Positions 49,613-62,000 of a stretch of DNA of 64,000 nt are shown in pieces; the first letter of the stretch is position 1, and every line of letters begins with the position of its first letter. The DNA is from Silene latifolia (Eukaryota; Streptophyta; Magnoliopsida; Caryophyllales; Caryophyllaceae): assembly GCF_048544455.1 (NCBI RefSeq), contig NC_133538.1, forward strand, positions 42,313,969 through 42,377,968, read 5' to 3'. The notes under the pieces were generated by a model. That model worked only from the letters and a program-made list of their open reading frames with translations, had not been told where the DNA came from and searched no databases. The position numbers were made by a program, and so were the translations under genes.

Positions 49613-51091
49613 TGATGCGTGCATTTTATATAGTCTTTTTAAGCCTTATTTGCACATATTTCTATGCAATTCCCGTAAATTTAGGCTACGAAATGCCCCG
49701 AATAGTCTAATTTGATTCATTTGGCTTTAATTGCAGGAATGGACCCGGAAGGAGCAGAATTGAGCCTTTTACTGTCCCTTTAGCTTGCATTTAGGAGATG
49801 TAAGAATCGGAGCGAGAATACTACTGTCTTCGAATGCGTGAAGTCGTCGTGGAAGCTAAATCAAATGGCTATTTCAGTGACAGTTAACTCGATCGAGAGG
49901 TTTTGCTGACTTGTCTACTCGATCGAGATCTTTTGGATGGTGAACAGTCCTCGATCGAACCCCTGATGTGTTTGATCGAGAGGTGCCTTTTTGGTGGTCC
50001 TCGATCGAGTTGTTTTTATACTCGATCGAGATGTTTTTGCGGGGAGTTGTTCGATCGAGAAGTATCAAAGTGTTCGATCGAACACTTTGAGATCTAACAC
50101 GAGATTTTCTTGCGTGAACCTATTTATTTAATATCTTAATTATCATATTTAGGTTAATAAAATATCTTTCCTATAAATAGGAGACTTAATTAGGTTTTAG
50201 GATCTTTTCATTCAGTTTTTAATCATTCACTTATTCAGTAATTTTCGTTTCAACGTTGCTTGCTTCTATTTTCCGGATTTTTGAATTGTGTAATTCTTTA
50301 CTCTCTTTTATTCAAAGTATTATTTCTCTTTTGCAACACTTTAATTCTTGTTCTTTAATTGCTGTTGATTATTAGATTTATTGTTAAGTTTATGCAATTC
50401 CCTTTTATTCCTATTAATACCATGTTTATTACAGTTTTATCAGTCGTTGTTGTTTTTTTTATCATTATGAGTAGCTAATTTTCCTATTGCTAGGATTAGG
50501 GGAGCCATGATAGGAAAACAATGATGCTTTAATTAGTTTAGGAGGTTTTTAATGTGAAAATTGTTTTATAGCAATATAACAGACTTAACAGTAATTATTA
50601 AGTTGAGTGCACGCAACTGAAATAATTAACCCAGTTAAATTCAGACCTAGATCGAAAATTGGAATGAATAGACTTGTTGTGAACAATAGACTACCTTAAT
50701 CAGAGCGGAAGCTATTTAGGATGAATCTAGGGCGGATAGCGGACCACAAGGACCTTTCCACTACCCTTCTCACATCAGACCGACTGACCTTACCTTTAGC
50801 TGATTTGCGTGATATCATGGTGAACCGACATCCTGGCATCTTTCTCTGTATTTGATCAATCTCTATTTCATCCTTTCTATCTTTAATTATTATTTGTTTT
50901 ATTGCTTCTAATTCAGTTCATTAGTTTAGTCAAAACAACTCAATCAATACCCCCCATTTTGTGACCATAGACAGACTAGATAACAAGTAGATAGTGATCG
51001 CCTCCCTATGAATGTGATACCCTGCTTACCTCTACTGCATAAGTTTAGGCCGGTTATGTTTATTTTTGATAAGGTTGCGACATCCGTGTCA
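49613..51091 (+). repeat. Athila-B 5' LTR
   Basis: This 1479-bp LTR contains a run of about nine TCGATCGA-type palindromes (49888-50090). A TATA box TATAAATA follows at 50173-50180. Confidence 0.93.
50173..50180 (+). promoter_or_regulatory. Athila-B LTR TATA box
   Basis: The sequence cctataaataggag fits a plant TATA box. In the 3' LTR the matching site reads cctacaaatagg (about 63724), so one T has changed to C. Confidence 0.65.
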
Positions 51092-51096
51092 AATTT

Positions 51097-51114
51097 TGGT
51101 GCCGTTGCCGGGGA
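51097..51114 (+). promoter_or_regulatory. Athila-B primer-binding site
   Basis: TGGTGCCGTTGCCGGGGA lies five bases after the LTR and differs by one base from the Asp-tRNA complement found in Athila-A. Confidence 0.82.
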
Positions 51115-51222
51115 GGTAACTATCTTATCTACTTATTTACTTGTTTATTTTAGTTTATTTTAGTCTCAAGGGATTTTTCAATTCCTTGAGACAATTCTTA
51201 TTCTTTTCTCTTAGTTTTGTTT

Positions 51223-54171
51223 ATGCCAAGGTCGAACAGGCCAGAGTTAGTACCAGCTGATCCTAAGCCAGAGAGGACATTTCGCCGTAGACAAAAATTA
51301 TTGAGAGAGATTCGTCGAGAGGAAGACTTGAGTACTCTTGAACCAGTTCTAGAAAATTTCACTTTTGCAGAAGCTCAATCTTTAGAGGAAGACAATTCTA
51401 TTTCTGCAACCGTTACTAAATCTGCGAAGATGCCTAACATTGCTAGTCATTCTAAGCCGACAGCTAACTCTATTCCTAAGGGTTTCAAGCTTGCAACTGA
51501 TGAGGGGAGTACCTTTGATATTCGCCCTTCTTATATCAATCTGGTGGAGAGAAACCATTTTAGAGGAGTGGCTGGTGAGGATCCGAGGAAGCATATGGAG
51601 ATCTTCACAGATTATTATTCTACCATTCCTGCTACTAAGGGAGTGACCCAAGAGAATATTAAGGAATTCTTGTTTCCTTTTTCTCTCACTGATGGAGCTG
51701 GGGAGTGGTTGACTGACTTGGATAGGACTACAGCCAAGATTACTGATTGGGATACCCTAGCTCTTGCCTTCTACAAGAGATACTACCCTCCACAGAGAAC
51801 TAATGCATTGAGAGGGCAGATTACAAGTTTTAAACAGAATCCGACTGAGAACTTGTATGAAGAATGGAATAGGTTTAAGAAGCTGGTTAGGTCTGTCCCA
51901 CATCACGGGATTGAAAAGTGGTTTTTGTGCAACCAGTTGTACAATGGCTTGTATGATGACCGCATAGCTGTTTTAGATGCTGCAGCCAATGGAAGATTTC
52001 AGAAGAATATTGATGATGATAAGGGCTGGACTATTATAGAGGAGATGGCTACCCATTGTGCTGAATATGAGAATCCAAGAAGTGGTACTAGAAAAGTTGC
52101 TGGAGACAATAGTGCACTTGTGGCTCAACTGGAAGCCATAAATGCAAGATTTGATAAATTAGAATTGCAGGCTGCTGGAAATCACCAGACGGTTCACTTG
52201 TTGTTTAGAAAAGAGAACGTCTCATGTGAGAGATGTGGTACTGAGGGCTATAGTGCAGTGGAGTGTTTAGCTGAGAAGGACCAAGTCTTTGCTTTTCAAC
52301 AATTCAGGTAAGGAGGCTCATATTTCAACAATGAAGCTGGAGTTTATCCAAATTTGAGGTGTTCTAGCCAGAATATGTTGAATCTAACACCTCCACCGTA
52401 GTAACAAGAAACTTATGTTCCACCCCATCGGAATCAACAATAAGGTTTTCAAAAGCCTCCTTCTTTCCCACTGCCGCATCAGCAAGGTGCCTCTTCTAGT
52501 GGAAATAATGACATAGCTAACCTGAAGTCACTAGTGCCAACACTTGCACTTCAGATGCAGAAAAATGAACAAATGAGAGATGTATCTAATAAATTGCTTG
52601 AGTCCCATTTAGCTCAATTGGCTACTAAGCAAGCTTCAAGACAACCGGGTCAATTACCCTCAAAACCTAACAAGAAACCACATTAGATGGTAAATTTGAT
52701 CAGTTTAAGGAGTGGCCTTTCATATGAGGGACCCAAAATGCCAAAGGAGAATGCTGAATTATCAGACCCAAAGGTTGAAGCTACTGTTCATGGAAAGTCG
52801 TCTTTTGATGAAAAAGTAACGGATTCACCTGGTGCACTCGATCGACCGGTTTCTGATGGTCGATCGAGCAAGTTTACTGAAGAAGTGCTTGATCGAGGAG
52901 AAAAAGGTGATCGATCGAGCACTGAGGAAAATAGGTCTCTCGATCAAGCAACTCAAACTGCTCGATCGAACAAAATTGCTGATAAAACCTCTCGATCGAG
53001 GGGTGAAGTTGCTCGATCGAGCACTGTTGATGCTGAAAGTGTTAATTTGTCGTCTAAATCTAATATGGACGATAAATATGAAAATAAGGATATTCCCTAT
53101 AAGCCCCAAATTCCATTTCTCGGGCGGTTACGGAGGACCAAGGTGGAACAACAATTCGACAAATTTGTCGATCTTTTGAAGAGTCTTAAAGTTAACATTC
53201 CGTTTGCTGAGTTACTCACCCAGGTACCCTCTTACTCGAAATTTATGAAAGAAATTCTTTTACGTAAGAGGAATGTAGATGAGACTGAAACGGTGGCCTT
53301 GACTGAGGAGTGCTCCGCACTTCTTCAGAATAAGACTCCACCGAAATTGGCTGACCCGGGTAGTTTCTCAATTCGCGGTCATATTTGAACTTATTTAACT
53401 GATAATGCTTTATGTGACCTAGGAGCTAGCGTAAGTGTCTTGCCTCTGTCTCTTGCAAAGAGACTTGGTTTGAAAAAATTTCAATGCACCAACATGACCG
53501 TGCAGATGGCCGATCGCTCATTATCACGACCGTTAGGAGTCTTAGAGGACATACCTGTTAGGATCCGGAATTTCTTTATTCTCGTCCATTTTGTAGGCTT
53601 AGACATACCCGAGGGCTCATACACTCCCATCATTTTGGGAAGACCATTTTTGCATACTGCTCATGCAATAATTGATGTCGGGGCTAAGACTTTGACCTTT
53701 CAGGTGGGTGGGGAGAATTTGAATTTCACCCAGTCCAGTGTTCGCAGGGCGCCCATGCAAGTCATGCCCTGCAACGCTATTCCCTCTATAGACCCCGACA
53801 AGGATCTCTCGAGTACTGTTATTGAGTCATACTCTGCTGTTATGACACCTCCGCCCCAGTCTGGGAGAAAATTGGAGGACCATTCTGTCGTTTTTGCTTG
53901 TGCAGGACCTGGCGGAATGGACAGTGGAGATCCTGTTGCCGGACTTGGTGCACTACAATTTGAACCTAGCATTAATGGCGCTAAAGATCATGGGGGGCAT
54001 GGAAAGAAAAAGCTTGACAAAGAAAAATGGAAGGATGCGGATTACGAGAAGTGCTATTCTCCTTCCGTCGGCTCAGTTGTTTGGAAACCGAAGACGGAGA
54101 TCACTAATGCTGAAGGGACCTCGTCGAGCCAGAAGCCCATCTTTGGGATATTTAATTGTTTCAGAGGATGA
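51223..54171 (+). pseudogene. Athila-B gag-protease, one frame with nonsense changes only
   Basis: It starts at ATG 51223 (MPRSNRPELVPADP). The Gag domain shows FPFSLTDGAGEWLTDLDRTT, FYKRYYPPQRTNALRGQITS and LVRSVPHHGIEKWFLCNQ. A zinc-knuckle remnant CERCGTEGYSAVEC has Tyr at the His position. A Gln/Pro-rich part and a linker rich in DRSS repeats follow. The protease has DLGASVSVLPLSLAKRLGL, then YTPIILGRPFLHTAHAIIDV. The tail ends FGIFNCFRG at a TAG/TGA-type natural end. In about 2.95 kb the frame never shifts. It is broken only by stops, which I read at 52309, near 52400 and 52440, at 52684 and at 53386. No RT follows the protease. Confidence 0.88.
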
Positions 54172-55080
54172 AACAAAACGCTATCCCGTTTGTAACATTT
54201 TGTAATTTGAAATTTCCGTTAGACATTTTTTTTCGTTATTTACTTTAGACTATAGTATTATTTTATATAGATTTATTTAGCTGAGGACGAATATAGACTG
54301 CGTATTTTCGTGTTTGGTATTTTTGCGGGAAGTATTTCTGCGTATTATGCAGGTTTTGGGAGAAATACTGATCATTGGGAAGCATGCCAAGAAGAAAGCC
54401 CTCGATCGAACACTTTATGTGCTTGATCGAGCAAATGCACAAGCAAAAGTCCTTGATCGAGTTGTTCCCACCTCTCGATCGAGCAAGCATATTTGAGGGG
54501 TTCACGATCGAGTTGAAAAAGCACTCGATCGGGCACATTGAGGATGAAAGTTCTCGATCGAGCAACGACAAAGTTCTCGATCGAACAGTTTGAACGCATA
54601 ATAGACGAGGGAGTACTTCTTTTCCTCATTCTATTTAATTTGCATATTTTATGTTCTTCCCCAATTGTTTTGACACTCCCAAATCCCTAACCTAATTCCC
54701 CAATTTCTTCCCCAAAGTTTACCAATAAAATTACCCAAATACGTTTCAAGTATCAATTAAATCCTTTTACCCTTAATTGCATCAAATATTTTCGATTCAA
54801 TTAGGAATTTTTGAGCTAGGGTTTGCGGAAAAAAAATCCATTTTATTCGATTAATTTGAAGTTTTATTTGGTTTTTAATTGATTTTCTTGTTGGGTAATC
54901 ATCCAAGTAAGTTCTTTTCCCTTCTCTTTATTGTTTTAATGCAATTTTCCCATAGTTTTATACAAATTAGGGTTTCGAAAATTGATTTGGGGAAATTTAA
55001 TTTTGTTGATTGAATGTGAATTAGAACTTGCTTTTTGTGTATTTATGGATTGCAGTAAAGAAACCGGAGTCGAAAAGCCA
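54172..55080 (+). other. Athila-B leader of the post-pol ORF, palindromes and candidate intron
   Basis: About nine TCGATCGA-type motifs lie in 54398-54590. The sequence then turns to a plant-like untranslated leader. A donor-like CCAA/GTAAGT (54907) and acceptor TTGCAG/TAAAG (55055) bracket a possible 149-bp intron. RT and integrase would be expected between 54172 and here, but no trace is visible. Confidence 0.55.
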
Positions 55081-56785
55081 ATGTCGACAGCCTCCGCATC
55101 GACTTCGACCCCTTCTATGGCCGTGGTCCCTGCTGCCACCACTACTACTACCGCCACCGTTGCTGCTATCACTGCTGCTACTGGTTTAGTGTCGACCCCT
55201 GCTGTGTCGACACCCGTCACTACTCCTGCTGGCCCAGTTGTTACGGCCGCTGCTGTTACTGCTACTGTCATAGCTACTGGTTCACGGTCTAGGACTAGCG
55301 GGTGTTTCTGTGCTGCTGCTTTACCGGCCCCTGCTAGGCACGTTGCTGACACCTCTACGGAAGCTCTACCTGAGTTTCCGGAGGTACGATTTTTGTCCCC
55401 GTCCCACCGCACTCGCTTCTTAAATTTGATGGAATGTCAGATGACCTCGACCCGTTCTCTATGTCGACCTTCCCTAGAGACTCTAGGATTTTTAGCGCCT
55501 GTTGTTGACCTGCTCAACGGGACGGGAATTTCGAGATTGGCCACTTTAAAAGAGCTTACCTATCGGGAACTGACCTTAAAATTTTTTAGCTCTTTCGAAT
55601 TTCACCCTGCGGCCTATGCGACTGACCATGGGAGCAAGTGCATCACTTTCCGTCTGTTTAACACCACCTTCTCTTGGAGTTTAGCTGAGTTCGGGGAACG
55701 GTTAGGTTTAGTTAGTGATGGTTGCACTGAGCCTCCTAGGAAGCTCACACATTAGCTTTAGACTACATTGTCACATATCCCCTATGGTCAGCGACATGGT
55801 GCCCACGTCCACTTACCCCCAACCCGTTACTTTCTCTGTCTGCTTGGAGAAACTATTTTTGGTCGTCATGAGCCCAACAATGTTAATAATACTGAGCTGT
55901 CCATTTTAGCCGGGTACCTGAACATTGATAGCGGTACCCCATTTGTTTTTAACATTGCCTACTTGACAGCTCAGCATTTTAACACTGTCGGGTGAAAAGT
56001 ATCGGGTACGATAGCATGTGGTGGCCTAGTGTCTTGTATTGCCCGCCGTCTTTTCCCCGACTTTCCCCGTCGTCTTCATTATTTGGATAAGGATAATGTC
56101 ATTGACATTTCAGTCATGTTTTCAATGAACTGGCTAGCTGCTGACCATAGGACGTGGAAGATAGGCACTTCCCCGTCCGTGGCTTTACCTTCACCCTCTC
56201 TACCCCGTCTTTCACCTTTGACTACTGTGACGGGTAGACTACCACCACCTCCACCATCTTACCTCCTTGACTTCACTCCTACCCTTTCTAGCTAGGAAGG
56301 GGAAGAGGGCTTCCCTTACTGTTAGGGAATTCGGAGAGGGGTCTTGACCTACACAGGCTAGGCTCACACCCGCGTCCGCGTACATGCCCACGCCCACGCC
56401 CACGCCTACACCCTCTATCCCTCAGCCGGCTTTACCGGCTAATTTTGTATCACGTCCTATTTCTGAGGCGCCCGAGGTCATGGACCAAGGGCGTCGTGAT
56501 GCTTTGCTGTTAGATATGTGCAGGAGAGTTTCTCGGATGGAGTGGGATCAGGCTTTAGTCTTATTCCCTCTTTACGAGTATCACGTGCGCCGAGGCCGTC
56601 CGGTTCCAGTTAGCTGGCCACACCCTTCCTTTTACCGGTACCCTCAGCCTGAGAGCGAGGAGGACACGACCGAGAGGGAGGAGAGGTTTAGAGCTGACTT
56701 AGACGCTAGAGGTCATGCTAGGAGGAGAGGAGAGAAGGAGGACCCCACCTTTCAGGTGGTTGACGAGGAGGGTGCTGACGAGTAG
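55081..56785 (+). pseudogene. Athila-B post-pol ORF (env-like position, function unknown)
   Basis: The start could be ATG 55045 (MDCSKETG) or, if the leader intron is spliced, ATG 55081 (MSTASASTST). An Ala/Thr/Val-rich low-complexity region of about 75 residues comes first. The conserved part has VVDLLNGTGISRLATLKELT, FRLFNTTFSWSLAEFGERLG and NNVNNTELSILAGYLNID, then a Pro-rich section and an acidic tail (PTFQVVDEEGADE) ending at 56785. These motifs pair one for one with Athila-A. A stop at 55753-55755, a frame change and further stops near 55993 and 56293 break it. No membrane segment or signal peptide is evident. Confidence 0.78.
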
Positions 56786-57733
56786 CTGTTAACTACTCAC
56801 TTCCCCAGTTTCCTTTTTATCTCTATTCATTTTATTTCGTTTATTTGCATTTGTGTTGTATTTTCCCGTCCCCTATTTTCTGCTGGTGTATGCTGGAGGA
56901 CAATGAGGGCATTGTCCATTTTAGTTTGGGGAGGGTAATTCTCACTTTGAGTCTGCATTTGCATGTCTTTTGCATTCACGTTTATTGCATTTTTGTTTGC
57001 ATTGTCTCTTAATTCAAAAAATTGAAAATTCAAAAAAAAAATAGAAAATTCGAAAAAATCAAAAATTTCACGTTTATTTTTCCATTTAGGTTGTGTGGGA
57101 ACGGTGTTTTTCAATGATGAAATTACACTACATTTAGTCTTTTTACTTAAGCCTTACAAAAAAAAACTAAATATCTTTTTAGCATAGTCATTTGCATAGT
57201 CTATGAGTTTATGTTAAAATTTAGCTGAACGTATAGACTTGACCTGAAATTTTGGCAACCTACTCATAATTTCTAAGATTTCAGAGCCTTAAAAATGGTG
57301 TCATTCATGACCATTTTCATGTAGGATTGTGAGTAGTTACTCCTTGCATAACATGTAACATTAATTTGCACAAGTATGAAATTCAATTGCTTATTGCCTG
57401 CATACATTCGGGGTAGTGGTTGGTGTCACATGCAGGGAGGCGCTTACTTTCCCTTTTCTTCCATTTTACCCATTAACTCCATATTTAGCCAAATTTGCCT
57501 TTTTGACCCCTTAACTACATCCAAACTTAGCCTGCCTTGTCAAGGTAGTTTAGTTTGTTTTTGCGTGTATATTGTGTATTGTGTCCAATTTGGTTTGTAT
57601 TGAAAGTCGGGAGTTGGTATTTTGGAGAAGAAGAATTGAAAAAAAGAAGAAGTGAAAAATAAAAAGAGAAATGAAAAAAAAAAGAAAAGAAAAAAAAAAC
57701 AGCAAAAAATACCGAGTAAGAAAAGAAAGAAAA
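56786..57733 (+). other. Athila-B 3' non-coding interior, A-rich
   Basis: It contains the phrase gtttggggagggtaattctc (56924-56943) shared with Athila-A. A purine-rich tract (57625-57733) served as the LINE landing site. No gene is recognised; short open frames here are low-complexity. Confidence 0.7.
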
Positions 57734-57846
57734 GGATGAGAAAGAGGGAAGTGGCATTCAACAGGAGAGAGAGAAAAATGCTAGAGAGAGAAAAATCCCA
57801 AAAAATCTAACCAATTTCTTCTAATAAACCCTAATTTCACGCAGCA

Positions 57847-59055
57847 ATGGCAAAGACTAGGAAAAATTCAAAAAATACTAAAAATACGAATTCCAATAAG
57901 CGTGCATCAGGATCTGCGTCGAAGATTAAGTATGACGTCTTGGAATCTTTGGAGGATGAAGTCGTGGTGGAAGAGGTTTCTGATGAGGAGGAAGTTCAGG
58001 TGATTGCACCGTTGGACCTCTCTCAGACGATGGTTCCCATTCCGGAAGAGGGGGATTTTGTTGAGGAACATCCTGGGGCGTGGACGGAGGTTATTCGACG
58101 GAAGAAGACAACGCCTTCTCCTCAGCTTTCGGCTCCCCCTGGTAAGGTTACTCTTCAATTAACTGAGGCTGATGTTCTCCCTGAGATCAACTATTGGTCC
58201 TCTTCTCTGTATGGATATATCATGGGGACTAATCCACCTTGGAATGTAGTTTCTGGTTATCTTAAGCGCATATGGAAGGATTATGATGTGGATAAGATTT
58301 CCTTTATGCCGAATGGCATTTTCATTGTTAGGTTTAAGACTGTGGAAAAAATGAAAGCAATGGTGAAAACGGGGCATTTCATGTTTGATAACAAACCTGT
58401 TATCATTAATGAGTGGTCTCCAGAGGTGGATTTGATTAAAACATCTGTTCAAACAGTTCCTATTTGGGTGAAGTTGACTGGGTTGGATCTTAAATTCTGG
58501 GGAGTTGCTAGTCTGAAGAAGATTAGTGGGCTCATTGGGGATTTCGTCCATTGTGATGAAGCCACTATGCATAAGACTTTCCTGGGATATGCTCGGATGT
58601 TAGTAGATGTTAAAGTAGACCAATCTTTTCCAACTTCTCTGCAATTTATGGATGAGAAAGGCAAGGTACATGATATCAAGGTTGACTATGACTGGGTCCC
58701 TGTTAAATGTACGCAGTGCCAGGGCATTGGGCATAGTAAGGATCAGTGCAGAAAGAAGACAGAGATCAAGAAGGTGAAACAGGTGTGGCAGAAGAAGGCT
58801 GTTCAACCTGGTATTGTACAGGGAGTGGCTAAGGATAAACCTACTGTGCCTGCTACCCCTGCAGGGCCTAGGGTGGCTGTTATACAAACCCCTGCTGGTA
58901 TAATTACTCGTGTCATGAATCAGGATGGTAGTGGTCCATCTGTACATCGTGGTAACACATTTTTAGATGCTTTAAACATGGCTACTATTAGAAACACCCA
59001 GTTGAGGAAGAATGGGACTGGGAATGGCCTAGGAGGAGTAATTGAAAATGGTTAA
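57847..59055 (+). CDS. LINE ORF1, DUF4283 and zinc-knuckle RNA-binding protein
   Basis: The protein of 402 residues is open from ATG 57847 and is expected to coat LINE RNA. The N-terminal 100 residues are charged and acidic (VVVEEVSDEEEVQV). A DUF4283-like domain follows at about 105-250 (YIMGTNPPWNVVSGYLKRIW, GIFIVRFKTVEKMKAMV, PIWVKLTGLDLKFW). A zinc knuckle CTQCQGIGHSKDQC lies near residue 290. The C-terminus is basic, then Pro/Thr/Val-rich. Length and order fit plant L1 ORF1 proteins. The ORF is intact and overlaps the ORF2 start by 8 nt. Confidence 0.9.
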   Translation: MAKTRKNSKNTKNTNSNKRASGSASKIKYDVLESLEDEVVVEEVSDEEEVQVIAPLDLSQTMVPIPEEGDFVEEHPGAWTEVIRRKKTTPSPQLSAPPGKVTLQLTEADVLPEINYWSSSLYGYIMGTNPPWNVVSGYLKRIWKDYDVDKISFMPNGIFIVRFKTVEKMKAMVKTGHFMFDNKPVIINEWSPEVDLIKTSVQTVPIWVKLTGLDLKFWGVASLKKISGLIGDFVHCDEATMHKTFLGYARMLVDVKVDQSFPTSLQFMDEKGKVHDIKVDYDWVPVKCTQCQGIGHSKDQCRKKTEIKKVKQVWQKKAVQPGIVQGVAKDKPTVPATPAGPRVAVIQTPAGIITRVMNQDGSGPSVHRGNTFLDALNMATIRNTQLRKNGTGNGLGGVIENG

Positions 59056-62000
59056 CCTAGGATTTTGGAACATTAGAGGTCTTAATAGCCTGAATAAACA
59101 AAAAGAAATAAAGTGGTTTTTACACAACAATAATCTGGGGCTATTTGGATTAGTAGAGACTAAAGTTAAGGCAGTGCATTGGAATAAAGTTAGGAATGCT
59201 ATTTGTAGTGATTGGTCTATATGTACTAACAACTCTTTTGCTAATGGTGGGAGAATTTGGCATTTGTGGAACTCGGTCTCTTTGGAAGTGGATATTCGGA
59301 TATTACTTCTCGATAATACATGCTCGATTACTATCAAAGGGAATAACATTGTGTTCAGGTTCACTCTTGTTTATGGATACAACAAACCTGCAGAGAGGGT
59401 AGATTTATGGAAAAGTTTACAGAGGTATAAGAGTATGCATCATGGGCCTTGGTTGGTTGGTGGAGATTTTAACAATCTCCTCTTTTCTACTTGAAAGACC
59501 TGGGAGCCGAGGTGACATTAGCTGACATTAAACCTTTCCAGGATTGCTTACATTGTTGTGATTTAACTGATATCAAGGCAATTGGCTCTTTCTTCACATG
59601 GAACAACAAACAAGAGCTGGAGACTTTGGTATATAGCAGACTTGATAGGTGCTTAATCAATGATGATTGGATGAATTTGTTCCCTGAGGCATATGCTTAT
59701 TTTATGCCTGAAGGCTACTTTGACCATTGTCCTTGTGTAGTTTATCCGTTTGGCAAGCCACTCACCAGAAAACCTCGTTTTAAGTACTTCAATATGTGGA
59801 GGTTGGATCCCAAGTTTAGCCAGGTGGTTAGTGAGGGTTGGCATAAAGAGTTTAGAGGGACCCAGATGTTTCAACATGTCAGCAAATTGAAACATTTGAA
59901 GCATGATCTTAAGAAGCTGAACAAAGGTGCTTTGGGGGATATTGAAAACAAGGTGAAAGTGGCTAAAGTGGCTCTCCATAAAATGCAGGAAGAACTTATC
60001 TCTAATCCCATGGATCCTGGTTTGGTGGGTGCTGTTAAAACTTTGGCAGATGAACTTGTGTTGTTGAAAGATGCTTGGCATATGTTTTTGGAGCAGAAGG
60101 CAAAGGTGGATTGGACTGCTATGGGGGATGATAATACCCATTATTTTCATTCCCAGTTGAAACACAGGAGAGCTCAGAATAAAGTTATCCAAATTAAAGA
60201 CCAAGGGGGGATCTGTATCGACAGCTGCGCAATCCAAATGAGCCTTCATTGATTATTACCATGGATTGCTAGGCAGCAGAATATCTGTGGATAATGTCCG
60301 TGAATCTCATTCATTGCTGGGTCCTATTTTGAATGCAAAGACACCATGAAATTCTCATTGCTGAGGTCTCTTCTGAGGAGATTAGAAAGGCCATGTTTGA
60401 TATTGGTAGCAACAAAGCTCCTGGGCCTGACGGTTATAATAGCCAATTCTACAAAGATACTTGGGCAATTACTGGGGAAAGTGTCACTAAGGCTGTGAAG
60501 GACTTCTTTACCTCTGGTAAGCTGCTTAAACAAGTCAATGCTACTCTTATTACTTTGATTCCAAAAGTTGAGCTTCCTCAAGATGTGACACAGTTCAGAC
60601 CTATTGCATGTTGTAACTCCATTTACAAATGCATTAGTAAGGTTCTCTGCAACAGACTGAGCATGATCCTACCAGACATTATTAATCCATCTCAGAGTGC
60701 ATTTATTAAGGGAAGAGATATTGTAGAGAACATTCTTATCTGTCAAGACCTGGTAAAATTATATAACAGGAGTGCTGTGTCTCCAAGGGTAATCATGAAA
60801 ATAGACCTCCAAAAGGCGTATGATTCCATTGAATGGAGTTTTGTGAGTAATATGCTGAGATCTCTAAACTTTCCTTCTATTTTTACTAAGTTGATTCTTG
60901 AGTGTGTGACTACCCCAACATATACTTTGGCACTTAATGGGGAAAGTTTTGGGTTTTTTAAGGGGAAGAGGGGGCTAAGGCAAGGAGACCCCCTCTCTCC
61001 TCTCATTTTTGTTATATGCATGGAATATTTGAGCAGGATACTTGGCAAAATTCAAGAGTATACCAAGTTTAGATATCATCCTCTATGTGGCAGAATCAAG
61101 CTCACTCATATGGCTTTTGCAGATGATTTGCTTTTGTTTTGTAGAGGAGATAGGACTTCCATTATTGGGTTGCTAAGAGCATTTCAATCTTTCTCTAGAG
61201 CCTCTGGATTGCAAATGAACAAGGGAAAGTCCAGTCTTTATAGTAATGGAGTGGCTCAGATGGTTTTGACTGACATTCTCAAGTATTCTGGTATGAAACA
61301 TGGGTCCCTTCCATTTAAGTATTTGGGTATTCCTATTGCCTCAAAAAAGTTGTCTGTGATGGATTGTAATTGCTTGGTTGAAAAGGTTGTTAGCAGAATT
61401 AGAAGCATAGGCAGCAGGAAGCTGAGCTATGCTGGGAGGTTAGTACTTATTAAATCTGTACTGGCAACACTTCACAATTATTGGGCTCGTATTTTTATCC
61501 TTCCCAGTTCCATCCTGAAGAAAATCATTCAGATTTGTAGGAATTTCCTATGGACAGGGCTTGATAATGATAAGGGTAACACCCTGGTTTCTTGGGAACA
61601 GATTTGCAAAGATAAGAAACAGGGGGGCTTGGGGTTAACTGATATTATTCGTTGGAACAAGGCTGCCTTAGGTAAATATATCTGGTGGTTAGCACAGAAA
61701 AAAGATCACCTTTGGGTGAAGTGGGTGCATGCTATCTATATCAAGAGTGGTGAATGGTATAGCTATCAACCAAAGAACAATGGCAGTTGGGCTTGGAGGA
61801 AGCTTTGTAAGATCAGAGATCTTATTAAAGCTGGGTTTGTGGGAGCATGGTGGCTTCAGAATCAGCAGGTCTACACCATTAGCAGTGGCTATGATTGGCT
61901 TGGCTCCCCCTGTTTGAATGTTCCTTGGGCTAATTTTGTTTGGGATTCAGGTTCCCTTCCCAAGATCAGTTTCATAGGATGGCTGGTGATGCAGAGTAGA

